A stretch of DNA of 63,837 nucleotides from an uncultured bacterium (lineage in GTDB: Bacteria > Bacteroidota > Bacteroidia > Bacteroidales > Bacteroidaceae). The DNA is taken from assembly GCA_905215345.1 (NCBI GenBank), contig CAJMPR010000022.1, forward strand, positions 1-63,837, in the 5' to 3' direction. Both the position numbers and the translations under genes were made by a program. Under the pieces are notes generated by a model that had not been told where the DNA came from, ran no database searches, and was given only the letters and a program-made list of their open reading frames with translations. Below, in pieces: positions 26,372 to 34,450 of this stretch. Within the stretch, counting starts at the first letter, position 1. Each line of letters starts with the position of its first letter.

Positions 26372-27553
26372 TTATTGTACCGTAGCGCTCTGTGCCGTGT
26401 CGGTCCATCCTTCCACTGCCGTAACATCCACCTTTATTTCGTTCAACCCTATGGTGAAGGTATATACATAGGCGTTGCCCTGGGCAAGTGTGCCGGCAGG
26501 GAGTTTTGCTGTTTTTGTATCGGTAGTCGATGAAATTTCGGCGGATGCTGTTGAAGCCTTGCTCACGATGTCATAGGTGATTTTTACCGATACGTCACCC
26601 TCTGATGCCGTGCCGGTCGCTCCGTTTACCGGAATCAGGAACAGGTACTCATTGCTTGGAAACAGTGCCACACCGTCTTTATTCGTGGAGATGTCGATAG
26701 CGGCGGTATTCGTATAGTTTCCGAATGTCTGGCTTTTAAAATCCAGTATGCCGTTTGAAGTATAGCCGTCCAGCGCATAGCTTGCGGCAAGGTAGTCGGC
26801 GGAAGCCTGCCAACTGCGGCTGTACATATTTAAGTCTGCTTTGGAGTTCAGCTTGCTGGTGTGCTCAATGGAAACGGCTGTAATGAATACCTTTGTCAGA
26901 TTTCCGCTGGCGGTGAGGTCTGCATCGGTCTTGGCTTTCATGGCCACTCTGGAAAGCACATGCTTGAAGTTGAATCCTACTGCGGTGGTAGAAGTGCTCT
27001 TTGTCTGGTTTATGGTACCGTTATCCCCTGTTTTGGCTTCGGAAACCACCAGGTCTACCATATCCTTTTGGTTTGCTTGCAGCGCGAAATTCAGTATCGG
27101 GTCAGCGGTAGTAGTAGCGTGTGTCAGCGTAATGCCGTGAGTGCCTCCTGTAGAAGAATAAGGTGCGTAGGCAAAGAATGAAATCTTCTCCGTGGTACTG
27201 GCCGGCCAGAACTTCACGGGTGAATAAGTCCATGCACCCGGTGTCGAAGAGGCATTCCACGTCACCTGCTGGTTGTCCATGAATTGCGCTTTGGGAGACA
27301 GTGTCGTTGCATAATCCGCCTGTGTCAGGTACGCCTGTATCCCGAAGCCCTTGCCTGCCACTTTCAGCCCGTTCACGGTACTTCCGTCCGTGTCGCTGTT
27401 GTCCGTTACCAGCCCTCTGGTCTGTACTCCGGTGTATACTCCGAATCCGATAGCGCGCTTTGCATCCGGATTCTGTTCCATGATTTCGTTTTGTGCGCAG
27501 CCTGCAAATAACAGGCTTGTTGCGGTCAGAATGAATAAACTTTTAGTTTTCAT
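26372..27553 (-). CDS. Fimbrillin-family lipoprotein, likely the major subunit of this operon
   Basis: This 393-residue lipoprotein has a signal peptide ending LLFAGC (Cys19). The mature part shows IGFGVYTGVQTRGLVTD (near 36), KFWPASTTEKISFFAYAPY (near 112) and VGFNFKHVLSRVAMKAKTDADL, the same plan as the other two fimbrillins here. An Arg in QTRGL is a plausible gingipain-like processing site. It is the first fimbrillin after the DUF5119 lipoprotein. The hairpin behind it could give it higher expression. Calling it the major subunit is inference from position. Confidence 0.85.
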   Translation of the reverse strand: MKTKSLFILTATSLLFAGCAQNEIMEQNPDAKRAIGFGVYTGVQTRGLVTDNSDTDGSTVNGLKVAGKGFGIQAYLTQADYATTLSPKAQFMDNQQVTWNASSTPGAWTYSPVKFWPASTTEKISFFAYAPYSSTGGTHGITLTHATTTADPILNFALQANQKDMVDLVVSEAKTGDNGTINQTKSTSTTAVGFNFKHVLSRVAMKAKTDADLTASGNLTKVFITAVSIEHTSKLNSKADLNMYSRSWQASADYLAASYALDGYTSNGILDFKSQTFGNYTNTAAIDISTNKDGVALFPSNEYLFLIPVNGATGTASEGDVSVKITYDIVSKASTASAEISSTTDTKTAKLPAGTLAQGNAYVYTFTIGLNEIKVDVTAVEGWTDTAQSATVQ

Positions 27554-27627
27554 AATTTATAGTCTTAAATGATTATCTTAATAAGTAGTTTTTAGTTTTT
27601 ATCCGCTCTTATGTTCGATACAGTTTG

Positions 27628-28644
27628 TCAGACGGGTATTTCCGTCACTATCTCGTCTCCCCATTCCTCTACGTCCGCTCCGAATCCCGAATCCTTTCCG
27701 TTTTCCGGTTTTACATCCGGGAAGGGGTTGGGCGTGGAAGCCTCGATGTATAGTGTGGCGTTTCCGGCGTCATCGCTCTTTTCCGTCACTTTTACATCGG
27801 TGAGGTCCTGCTCGTTTACCGTCTTTCCGTCTATTAGCAGGGCTTTCAGCGTGATGTCCGGTGAGGTGGGGAGTTCGCTTCCGAAGGTATTGATTGTTCC
27901 TTCCAGCGTCCCTTCGGAAAGAGAGCCTTCCTCGAATACGGGGTTTCCCACGGAAAACTCCTGTTTGCCTTTCTGCGTGCCGTAACTTCCGTCGCGCAGG
28001 AATATCGATAGGGGTATTTCATGCAGCATGCACTGTGCCGCTTTCACGTTATGCAGCCCTTTCACATCCAGTTTCACCTGCACTTCGCGGGTCAGGGGCA
28101 GTGGGGTGAGGTTCATCCGGCAACTGCCTTCGGGGCAGTTACCGATGCGCGATACAGCCGGTGCATAGTTTCCCAGCATGTCTTCCGTCACCTCGAAACC
28201 CAGCAGTGTGGCGGAAGCCAGTTTGTCGGGCGATTTTACGAGGATGCGCCCTTCGGCACGGGTTGCCGTTTCTTTGGCATATACTTCCAGCGTTTCCAGT
28301 GCATCCTGCCCCCTGAATGCGAGCGTGCTGAAATCGTCGAAGGAACGGTTGAAAATCACTGCGTCGTAAATGCCTTGGGGCAGCCTCACGGTGGTGCGCT
28401 CCCGTTCTCCCATTAGTACCATGCGGGGCTTGCCGCCGTCACGCGGATAGATAATGAGCGTCGAGCCGTAATCCTGTTCCTCTTCCAGTCCCGCATTGCT
28501 CCAGTCCGCCGTCACCGTTATTTCGGCTTCCGAATAGTAGGTGAGTTCCCGCCTTTCGCAAGCTGCCAGCAGGATAGACAGCAGGGGCAGCAGCCACATC
28601 GTATTTCTTATTCTTTCATTCATTTCTCTATTCCTGAATTTCAC
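27628..28644 (-). CDS. DUF5119 lipoprotein, fimbrial anchor or regulator type
   Basis: The protein has 338 residues from the first start, or 331 from MNERIRNTMW (base 28623). The second start places the lipobox ILLAAC at Cys22 and is preferred. The N-terminal domain (RELTYYSEAEITVTADWSN, then TLIIYPRDGGKPRMVLMG) matches DUF5119, a domain that to my knowledge accompanies fimbrillin genes and resembles the FimB/Mfa2 anchor group. DNA here and in the next gene is visibly richer in G and C than the flanking fimbrillins. It lies 12 bases after the Rrf2-like gene. Confidence 0.75.
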   Translation of the reverse strand: MKFRNREMNERIRNTMWLLPLLSILLAACERRELTYYSEAEITVTADWSNAGLEEEQDYGSTLIIYPRDGGKPRMVLMGERERTTVRLPQGIYDAVIFNRSFDDFSTLAFRGQDALETLEVYAKETATRAEGRILVKSPDKLASATLLGFEVTEDMLGNYAPAVSRIGNCPEGSCRMNLTPLPLTREVQVKLDVKGLHNVKAAQCMLHEIPLSIFLRDGSYGTQKGKQEFSVGNPVFEEGSLSEGTLEGTINTFGSELPTSPDITLKALLIDGKTVNEQDLTDVKVTEKSDDAGNATLYIEASTPNPFPDVKPENGKDSGFGADVEEWGDEIVTEIPV

Positions 28645-28656
28645 ATTTCGCTCTCC

Positions 28657-29028
28657 TTAACATTCCGTCAGCTTTATCTCGGCCAAATACAGCCTTGTCA
28701 TGTGGTTCACCACTCCGAGCCTGTGCGCAACCTTGCCATATCTGGCGTAGAACTCCTCTGTCGTAGGATGATTGCAGTTCAGATTCTCGTTTACCGCCTC
28801 GAGCACGTCCAGCAGTGACATCTCTGCAAGCGGGCGGCACAAGTTGTAGTCTCTTTCTTCATCCACCCGTCCTCCGGGCTTACGGGCAATCAGTTCCCTG
28901 CGCTCCATTTTTGCCAGCAACACGGTCATTTCGTCTGGCGTTATCTTGTACCGTTCTGCGACCCGGAAGTCTTGCGCGGCTATATCATGCAGTATGGCGA
29001 TTGCCTTTTGTGTCAGTAGTGTAAGCAT
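28657..29028 (-). CDS. Rrf2-family-like transcriptional regulator
   Basis: This 123-residue protein shows the Rrf2 winged-helix layout: QKAIAILHDIAAQDF, then RVAERYKITPDEMTVLLAKM (recognition helix, about 21-41), RELIARKPGGRVDE (the wing) and LAEMSLLDVLEAVNE. The three cysteines (in NLCRP, NLNCNH and the C-terminal TEC) are not in the usual spacing for an iron-sulfur cluster, so redox sensing is doubtful. It sits inside the fimbrial operon between the DUF3575 and DUF5119 genes, so it may adjust fimbrial expression after the DNA switch is ON. Confidence 0.8.
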   Translation of the reverse strand: MLTLLTQKAIAILHDIAAQDFRVAERYKITPDEMTVLLAKMERRELIARKPGGRVDEERDYNLCRPLAEMSLLDVLEAVNENLNCNHPTTEEFYARYGKVAHRLGVVNHMTRLYLAEIKLTEC

Positions 29029-29054
29029 ATATAGTAGTGATTAGTGATTGGCGG

Positions 29055-30380
29055 TTAATGGTTATTCCTATTTCGTTTGGTGAGCATCCACACCAGTGAC
29101 AGCTTCACTTTTGTAGGGCCTGCCCAGGTGTAGTTCCCGTTTTCCTGCCATAGCAATGTCTGGTAATTGTCTTTCGCATGGTAATGGCGGTAATTGGTGC
29201 GCATCAACCCTATGCCGAGGCTGAATTCCAGATGCAGGTTCTTTGCGATGCTTCTGGCATAGCCATAGCTCAACCCTGCCGCGATGAAGAACTCTCCCTG
29301 ATAGCCGTTCTCTTTCCACTGCAAGTCATACTTTCCTCCTCCGGCATACAGTCCCAGGAAATGCCCTGTCAGCACTTCACGACTGTCCCTTTTTCCCAAC
29401 CAGTACCGGCCTTCAACTCCGCCTGAGAGTATTTCGAGGCAATACTTGTCCCCGTCCAGTTGCCACCAGGGGAACATGTATTCCCCGTTCAGTGACCAGC
29501 GCTTGCCCAAGGGCACTTCTATTTCTACGTTGGGCATGAGTGCGGCGTCAAACAGCAGGTTGGTTTTTACGGCGAGAAGAGGTACACGCTTCATTCCGGG
29601 CGAAGCTGAAGAATCTCTTTCCTTAGTATATACAAGAGAAGGGATTAGCTTACGCTCAAAACCTCTTTTGATTATTAAATTAGGGTATAGTCTTCGCTCT
29701 GCTCTGAATGACAGGGAACTGTCACTATTACTGGTTAGCATTGGTACGAGTTGTTCCTGCGCACTGGGATGTTTTAAGGGACGCATGTATAGGGTACATA
29801 TGGATGCGTTTCGTAAATCGGGCAATATATTGTCCGAAATATACCTATATGGAATCCCCGAATTGAGCTTCTTGAGTAACGCCCCTATGTGTTCATTACT
29901 CCTGTCCAAAGTGAGAATCTGCAATACTTCGTCCTTACAGGGTACATCGGGGTCTTTCTCCACAATGTTACGTATGGCTTTCCAGTTCTCTGCTTGTGCG
30001 GAGGTACGTATGCGGTATTGGTTGATGTCCGGATATTTCCACACGAGATATCCCTTTACCGCATGTGCACGTCGGCGGGCAAGACGGAGGTTGTAGGTGG
30101 CATTCCCTTCGGGTGATGAATATGCCTGTATCCTTATGGAGTCTATGCTTGAACAAATCCGGTGATCGGAAAAAAGTTCATGGAGTGCTATAAGGGTGGT
30201 ATGGTTGTCCCTGTATCCGGAATCCACCAATGAACGGTCGAAACGGAAGTGCAGTACCAGTTCTTTCGTTTGTTCTTTGGATGCATTGCCGGAAATCTGC
30301 AATTCAGGCTGCGTCTGTGCATTTGCAGAGACATACGTAACACATGCCAAGCCTATGATAATCAGAGGTCTCAGGGTCAT
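29055..30380 (-). CDS. DUF3575 protein with an OmpA-like domain, first gene of the fimbrial operon
   Basis: This 441-residue exported protein has a signal peptide (MTLRPLIIIGLACVTYVSANA). Residues 40-130 look like an OmpA-C peptidoglycan-binding domain (FRFDRSLVDSGY, then AYSSPEGNATYNLRLARRRA). The C-terminal 190 residues form DUF3575, a predicted outer-membrane beta-barrel (LLAVKTNLLFDAALMPNVE, then a repeated strand pattern ending KVKLSLVWML). Such proteins commonly head Bacteroides fimbrial operons and may tether or assemble the pilus. Its start is 38 bases from the invertible element, so its expression should depend on switch orientation. Confidence 0.85.
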   Translation of the reverse strand: MTLRPLIIIGLACVTYVSANAQTQPELQISGNASKEQTKELVLHFRFDRSLVDSGYRDNHTTLIALHELFSDHRICSSIDSIRIQAYSSPEGNATYNLRLARRRAHAVKGYLVWKYPDINQYRIRTSAQAENWKAIRNIVEKDPDVPCKDEVLQILTLDRSNEHIGALLKKLNSGIPYRYISDNILPDLRNASICTLYMRPLKHPSAQEQLVPMLTSNSDSSLSFRAERRLYPNLIIKRGFERKLIPSLVYTKERDSSASPGMKRVPLLAVKTNLLFDAALMPNVEIEVPLGKRWSLNGEYMFPWWQLDGDKYCLEILSGGVEGRYWLGKRDSREVLTGHFLGLYAGGGKYDLQWKENGYQGEFFIAAGLSYGYARSIAKNLHLEFSLGIGLMRTNYRHYHAKDNYQTLLWQENGNYTWAGPTKVKLSLVWMLTKRNRNNH

Positions 30381-30418
30381 TGTCTTATGTTTTTGTTCGT
30401 TTGCTTTGTTCGTTCAAA

Positions 30419-30647
30419 TGTTTTTTAAACGTTCGTCTGAAAAACGCCTTTTCACACCCTAAAAGGCGGCTTGCTTCTTATCTAAATAAATATGTTAAAT
30501 CTTCAATTTCCCGTTTTACATAATATCTTATTAATTAGCATAATATACCGCTATATATAAAATCAGTATTACTATATTTATCAAAATTATTTGTTGTTTT
30601 CCCAAGAGTTCGTATCTTTGCACTATCAGACGAACGTTTAAAAAACA
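30419..30647. promoter_or_regulatory. Invertible promoter element (phase-variation switch), shown in the OFF orientation
   Basis: Perfect 22-bp inverted repeats lie at 30419-30440 and 30626-30647, bounding a 185-bp segment. Each contains AAACGTTCGT, matching the ARACGTWCGT core that I recall for Mpi-type invertible promoters of B. fragilis. Inside, TTTG (30590-30593) and TATCTTTG (30613-30620), 19 bases apart, form a strong promoter that reads rightwards, away from the fimbrial operon. A hairpin (30445-30468) followed by TTTT on the minus strand faces the operon. Inversion would put the -7 box at about 30446-30453, with transcription starting about 59 bases ahead of the DUF3575 gene. No recombinase gene lies in this window, so it would act from elsewhere. 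Confidence 0.88.
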
Positions 30648-30917
30648 CCCCTCCTGTTCCTGCAATCTGTTACAATCATTATTTACATTATAGGATACGC
30701 GCGCGGGCGCGTCATTTCTATTTTTTTTATAATAGTATGTGTTACAATATATTATATAATGGGATATACCCCCTATCCTATAACCTGACAATCACACATA
30801 TTACTGGATATAAATTTGAAAATTCAGGAATATTATTTCGTTCATTTCTTATACGTTTGTTAATTTTGCAGTCGATATATTATTATATCATAAATAAACA
30901 TTTTTCAAATTGTTATT

Positions 30918-31288
30918 ATGACAGTAAAAAAACAACAATCGAGGTAAAGTTGCTCAAAGGAAGCGGCTACCAGGTAATGTACAGCAAAGAGAGTGAAGAA
31001 CTGCAAACGGCGATGGACCTTTTGTCGCAATCGCACAAACGGTTACGGGTAAAGTACAACGACCGGAAAGCTTTTCTCGCCCCTTTCATCCCCCTGCTGA
31101 TCGATCCCCGGAAAAAGCACGGATTGAAACACGTAAACCATTTTGCGAAGATGATGCACCTGTTGGTGGACTTCATCCGTGCGGATGAGGAAGCCAAGAA
31201 TCTGAATGTGGAATGTATTGCAGATGAGATATATAAGTTGTATAACGAACTGTATCCCAAGAAACAGGAAGACTTCCCGGAGAGGTAA
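30918..31288 (+). CDS. Small hypothetical protein, reading frame interrupted at a poly-A tract
   Basis: The open part of this gene codes for TTIEVKLLKGSGYQVMYSKESEELQ... to residue PER, with an internal ATG at 30977 giving 103 residues. The best start, ATG at 30918 (MTVKK), is out of frame by one base after a run of seven A (30926-30932). Eight A would join it cleanly to the long frame. A -7-like TAATTTTG at 30861-30868 lies suitably upstream. I do not recognise the protein; it is basic and helical with no signal peptide. It could be truly frameshifted, phase-variable by slippage, a sequencing error, or translated from 30977. Confidence 0.5.
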
Positions 31289-31315
31289 AGAAGCTGCCGA
31301 AAGGCTGATTTGTAG

Positions 31316-31348
31316 AAAAACGGCTTTTCGAGAGAAAAGTCGTTTTTT
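31316..31348 (+). terminator. Terminator after the small hypothetical gene
   Basis: A 14-bp stem with one G-U pair (left arm 31316-31329, GAGA loop, right arm 31334-31347) ends in a run of T. It follows the stop codon by about 27 bases. Confidence 0.7.
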
Positions 31349-31405
31349 GCAGGCAAGAAGATAAGTGTAACCTTTGCAACGCCAATAAGGCAGATTCAAA
31401 AAAAG

Positions 31406-31573
31406 TTTTGCAAGCGAAACTTCTTAGTTGACGAGGGAACGAGGGAACGAGTTGACAAGGGAGAATGTGAGTCTCTTGTGTCATACAAGCAGGAAATTCA
31501 AGGACTATCTCCCTTGTTCACTCGTCAACTGAGACCTTGTCAACTAAAAAATTTTTGCAAGCGAAACTTCTTA
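31406..31573. repeat. 21-bp direct repeats flanking a hairpin-rich leader
   Basis: Identical 21-base copies containing GCAAGCGAAACTT occur at 31406-31426 and 31553-31573. The 126 bases between hold repeated GTTGACAAGG and GTTGACGAGG units and their complements (CCTTGTCAAC, ACTCGTCAAC), able to form long hairpins. The second copy ends 13 bases ahead of the VirE-like start codon. A related CAAGCGAAACTT stands at 42501-42512 ahead of fabD. Confidence 0.75.
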
Positions 31574-31586
31574 AAAAACATTGAAA

Positions 31587-33749
31587 ATGGAAAATATTAC
31601 AGTAACCACCTATCGTGGTTTCAGTGCCGTTAGCGGGGACACGACACTTACCGGAGACATCGAAGATATCAGGAATGGAAAATATTCCAGGCTAATCATC
31701 AAAATAGCGAGTCTCATGGTACAGGGAAAGACCGAAGAAGCCAACCATGTGAAGAAACAGTTACCTTTCCGCACCGTGACCGCCAACTACCGGGAAAGAA
31801 GACTCGCGCCCGGCATAGTGCGCTACAATCCGGTCATCACGCTGGATGTGGACGATTTGGATGAAAACCGGCTGAAAGATATAAGAACCCGGCTCAACGG
31901 GGATTCCTCTACCCTGTGCAGTTTCCTTTCGCCCAAACAGCACGGGTTCAAGGCATTCGTTTGTATGCAGACGGAGTACGCACGCAAGTTGAGAGCCTGC
32001 CTGCTGCAAGGCGAAATAAGCTATGGGGAACTGGAGACAATACACCTGAAACTGTACAATGCCGCCAAGGAATATTATGAGTCGCTCCTCGGGGTAGAGA
32101 TAGACGGAAGCGGAAAGGATATTTCAAGAGGGTACTTCGTCTCGTTCGACCCGAAAGCATTCCTCAATACCGGGTTACTGGAAAGGATGGAGCCGTTGGA
32201 GGTGAGGATTGTGGAGACGGAGAAGAAGAAAAAGAAGAAGTCGGGGGATGATGATAAGATGATAAATGATAAGATGGTGAATGATGAGGTGGTAAGTGAC
32301 GGGCGGGTAAAGGTGGAGCCGTGGGAAAAGCTGCTGTTCTCCAAAGCCGTTACCTCGGTAAAGCGCATGATGAAGTTCAAGGAAGGGAACAGGGACAACT
32401 TTCTCTTTGCATTGGGCAATAAATGCTACGCCAAGATGCTGGACGAGCAGAAAGCCGTTAGCCTGGCGCAAGCCATGTTCGGAAAAGACGGCTTCGACGT
32501 GAAAACTCCCCTGCACAACGCCTACGTCTATACAGACAAGACCACGGAGGCGGTCGCGGACAAGGAAGAGAAGCCCTCCGTTATCACTCAGGTGCTGGAT
32601 TATCTGGAAGGGCATTACAGCATACGGCGCAACGTCATACTGGACAGGCTGGAATTTATGCCCTGCGCCTCTGCTGAGGGAGAACGGCGGGGATACCGCC
32701 CCATGCGGGGAAAGGATTACAACTCCATCTTCGTGGAGCTGCAAAAAGCGGGTGTGCAATGTTTCCAGAACTACCTGCACGCTGTAATAGACTCGGATTA
32801 CGCCAAAGACTTCAACCCTTTCACCGACTATCTGTACGGGCTATCACCCTGGGACGGAACCGACTACATCGGACAGTTGGCGGCCACCCTGCAAACAGAA
32901 GACCAAGAGTTATGGACGGAGGGGTTCAAGCGTTGGATAGTGGGCATGGTGGACTGTGCGGTGAACGACGAGAAGATGAACCAACTGGTGCTCATCCTTT
33001 ACAGCGGGCAGGGAAAGGGAAAGAGCACCTGGATACGGCGTCTGCTACCACCCCAGTGGAAGGAATACTTCTGCAACCGCATGATAGACCCGGGTAACAA
33101 AGACCACGAGCGTCTGCTCTCCACGCAGCTCATCATCAATATGGAGGAGTTCGAGGGAGTGAAGCCCGGTGAATTGGCTGGACTGAAAAGAATCATAGCT
33201 CAGGACACCGTGACGCAACGGAAGGCTTACGACACAGATGCGTTTACCCTACCCCGTCATGCCTCTTTCATTGGCAGTACCAACAACAAACAGTGTCTTC
33301 AGGACATCGGTAGCAACCGCCGCTTCCTGCCCGTCACCGTCAGACAGGTGGATTATCATACTCCGGTGAACCATGACGGTCTTTATTCGCAAGCCCTGTA
33401 TCTGCTCAAGAACGGGTTCAGGTATTGGTACGAGGGGGAAGAGATAGACCGGCTGAACAGGCACAACGAGCTGCACCGCATGAAGGACCCCGCAGAGGAG
33501 AACCTCTTTGTCTTTTTCAGGAAACCCTTACCGGAGGATACGGGGGTGAAGTGGATGCCGGCAGCCGCCATACTGACGAAATTGAACATATTCGGGAAGG
33601 TGCAGGTGAACCAGCGCAGCCAGCAGGTATTGGTACAGGCTTTGGAAAAGTATGGATTCAAAACCAGGAGAAATGAACAGGGCGGCACAGAATACGAGGT
33701 GGTGGAGTTTCAGGCGGAAGAGGTGGAGAGGAGGTTTAAGGAGGGATAA
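31587..33749 (+). CDS. VirE/VapE-type protein with BT4734-like N-terminal domain and P-loop ATPase
   Basis: From the ATG at 31587 this gives 720 residues; an in-frame TTG lies 6 bases earlier. The N-terminal 200 residues (LPFRTVTANYRERR, VITLDVDDLDENRL, then GKDISRGYFVSFDP) match the BT4734/BF3469-like primase-associated domain. The C-terminal half is a virulence-associated-E ATPase with Walker A GQGKGKST near 475 and Walker B LIINMEEFEG near 515. Such proteins are found on mobile elements and prophages and probably act in DNA replication. Around 32215-32310 a lysine-rich and repetitive linker (KKKKKK, DKMINDKMVND) separates the halves and is coded by short tandem repeats. Confidence 0.88.
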   Translation: MENITVTTYRGFSAVSGDTTLTGDIEDIRNGKYSRLIIKIASLMVQGKTEEANHVKKQLPFRTVTANYRERRLAPGIVRYNPVITLDVDDLDENRLKDIRTRLNGDSSTLCSFLSPKQHGFKAFVCMQTEYARKLRACLLQGEISYGELETIHLKLYNAAKEYYESLLGVEIDGSGKDISRGYFVSFDPKAFLNTGLLERMEPLEVRIVETEKKKKKKSGDDDKMINDKMVNDEVVSDGRVKVEPWEKLLFSKAVTSVKRMMKFKEGNRDNFLFALGNKCYAKMLDEQKAVSLAQAMFGKDGFDVKTPLHNAYVYTDKTTEAVADKEEKPSVITQVLDYLEGHYSIRRNVILDRLEFMPCASAEGERRGYRPMRGKDYNSIFVELQKAGVQCFQNYLHAVIDSDYAKDFNPFTDYLYGLSPWDGTDYIGQLAATLQTEDQELWTEGFKRWIVGMVDCAVNDEKMNQLVLILYSGQGKGKSTWIRRLLPPQWKEYFCNRMIDPGNKDHERLLSTQLIINMEEFEGVKPGELAGLKRIIAQDTVTQRKAYDTDAFTLPRHASFIGSTNNKQCLQDIGSNRRFLPVTVRQVDYHTPVNHDGLYSQALYLLKNGFRYWYEGEEIDRLNRHNELHRMKDPAEENLFVFFRKPLPEDTGVKWMPAAAILTKLNIFGKVQVNQRSQQVLVQALEKYGFKTRRNEQGGTEYEVVEFQAEEVERRFKEG

Positions 33750-33843
33750 GATGATAAAATGGCAGGATGATAAAGCGGTAAGATGGTAGAATGATGGCAG
33801 GTACTTGCCACTGTGTTTTAATAGGTATGGAAATAGGTTTTGC

Positions 33844-33893
33844 CTATATAGCAAATCCCGTTTGATATACATCATACGGGATTTGCTATATAG
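33844..33893. other. 18-bp stem-loop between converging genes
   Basis: Arms 33844-33861 and 33876-33893 are perfect complements with a 14-base loop. It sits between the VirE-like gene and the DUF4248 gene, which converge, and probably separates their transcripts. There is no clear T run. The stretch 33750-33800 before it is made of short GATGATAA/AAGATGG repeats. Confidence 0.6.
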
Positions 33894-33942
33894 TGATAAT
33901 TGAAAACTTATTTTTAAAATGAGATTCGATTTTCTCTTTTTA

Positions 33943-34179
33943 TTACGGTTCTCCTAAAATCTCTGTTATCAGTCTCACTTGCCGACGTGTATATCTATGG
34001 TCTCCCTTCCCTTCTCCTGCCTGATACATGGCTTTATACAATGCAGGATTCCGGCGTATCCAGTAACGCATCTTCCTCATGGCGGGTACGATGGGCATAT
34101 CGGGATTATACAGGTGTGCCAGTTCCGCTTTTCCGTAAGAGCGGATAATGAAAGGTTCTTCTACGCAATGATTTTCCAT
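33943..34179 (-). CDS. DUF4248 protein
   Basis: This 78-residue protein carries IIRSYGKAELAHLYNPDMP and AMRKMRYWIRRNPALYKAM, then RRQVRLITEILGEP at the end, the full DUF4248 pattern. It is a small basic protein that to my knowledge repeatedly accompanies the VirE-like, HU-like and smalltalk genes in Bacteroides. Its function is unknown; DNA binding is plausible from charge and the RRNP helix. A -7-like TACCTTTG lies on the minus strand at 34233-34226, about 47 bases upstream. It is the only gene of the cassette on this strand. Confidence 0.85.
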   Translation of the reverse strand: MENHCVEEPFIIRSYGKAELAHLYNPDMPIVPAMRKMRYWIRRNPALYKAMYQAGEGKGDHRYTRRQVRLITEILGEP

Positions 34180-34450
34180 TTTCTTTTTAAGTTTTTAGAG
34201 TTGATTATTCGTGTTATCTATACTTCAAAGGTACAAAAAAATGGACGAATACAGAAGCGAATAGTGTGTTATAATCATTTGAAATACAACATTCTATCAT
34301 ATATATACATAGGAAGCAAAGTACGACAAAGCGGTGGGGTTAGTGCTATATCTTTGTTGTACGAAACGAGAGAATTATGAATCATTTAGCACCTCCCGTT
34401 TTCGTGGTTGCGCAGTCCAATTCATATTTAAACTTTAAAATTTAACTAAC

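Noticed and set aside
30582..30589. A minus-strand TAATTTTG in the invertible segment that could drive the fimbriae in the present orientation
   Set aside because: No -33 box lies at suitable spacing (the nearest CAA is about 13 bases away), and the hairpin 30445-30468 stands between it and the operon.
31406..31573. The 21-bp direct repeats as a CRISPR array
   Set aside because: There are only two copies, spaced 126 bases apart, with hairpin repeats between and no cas genes in the window.
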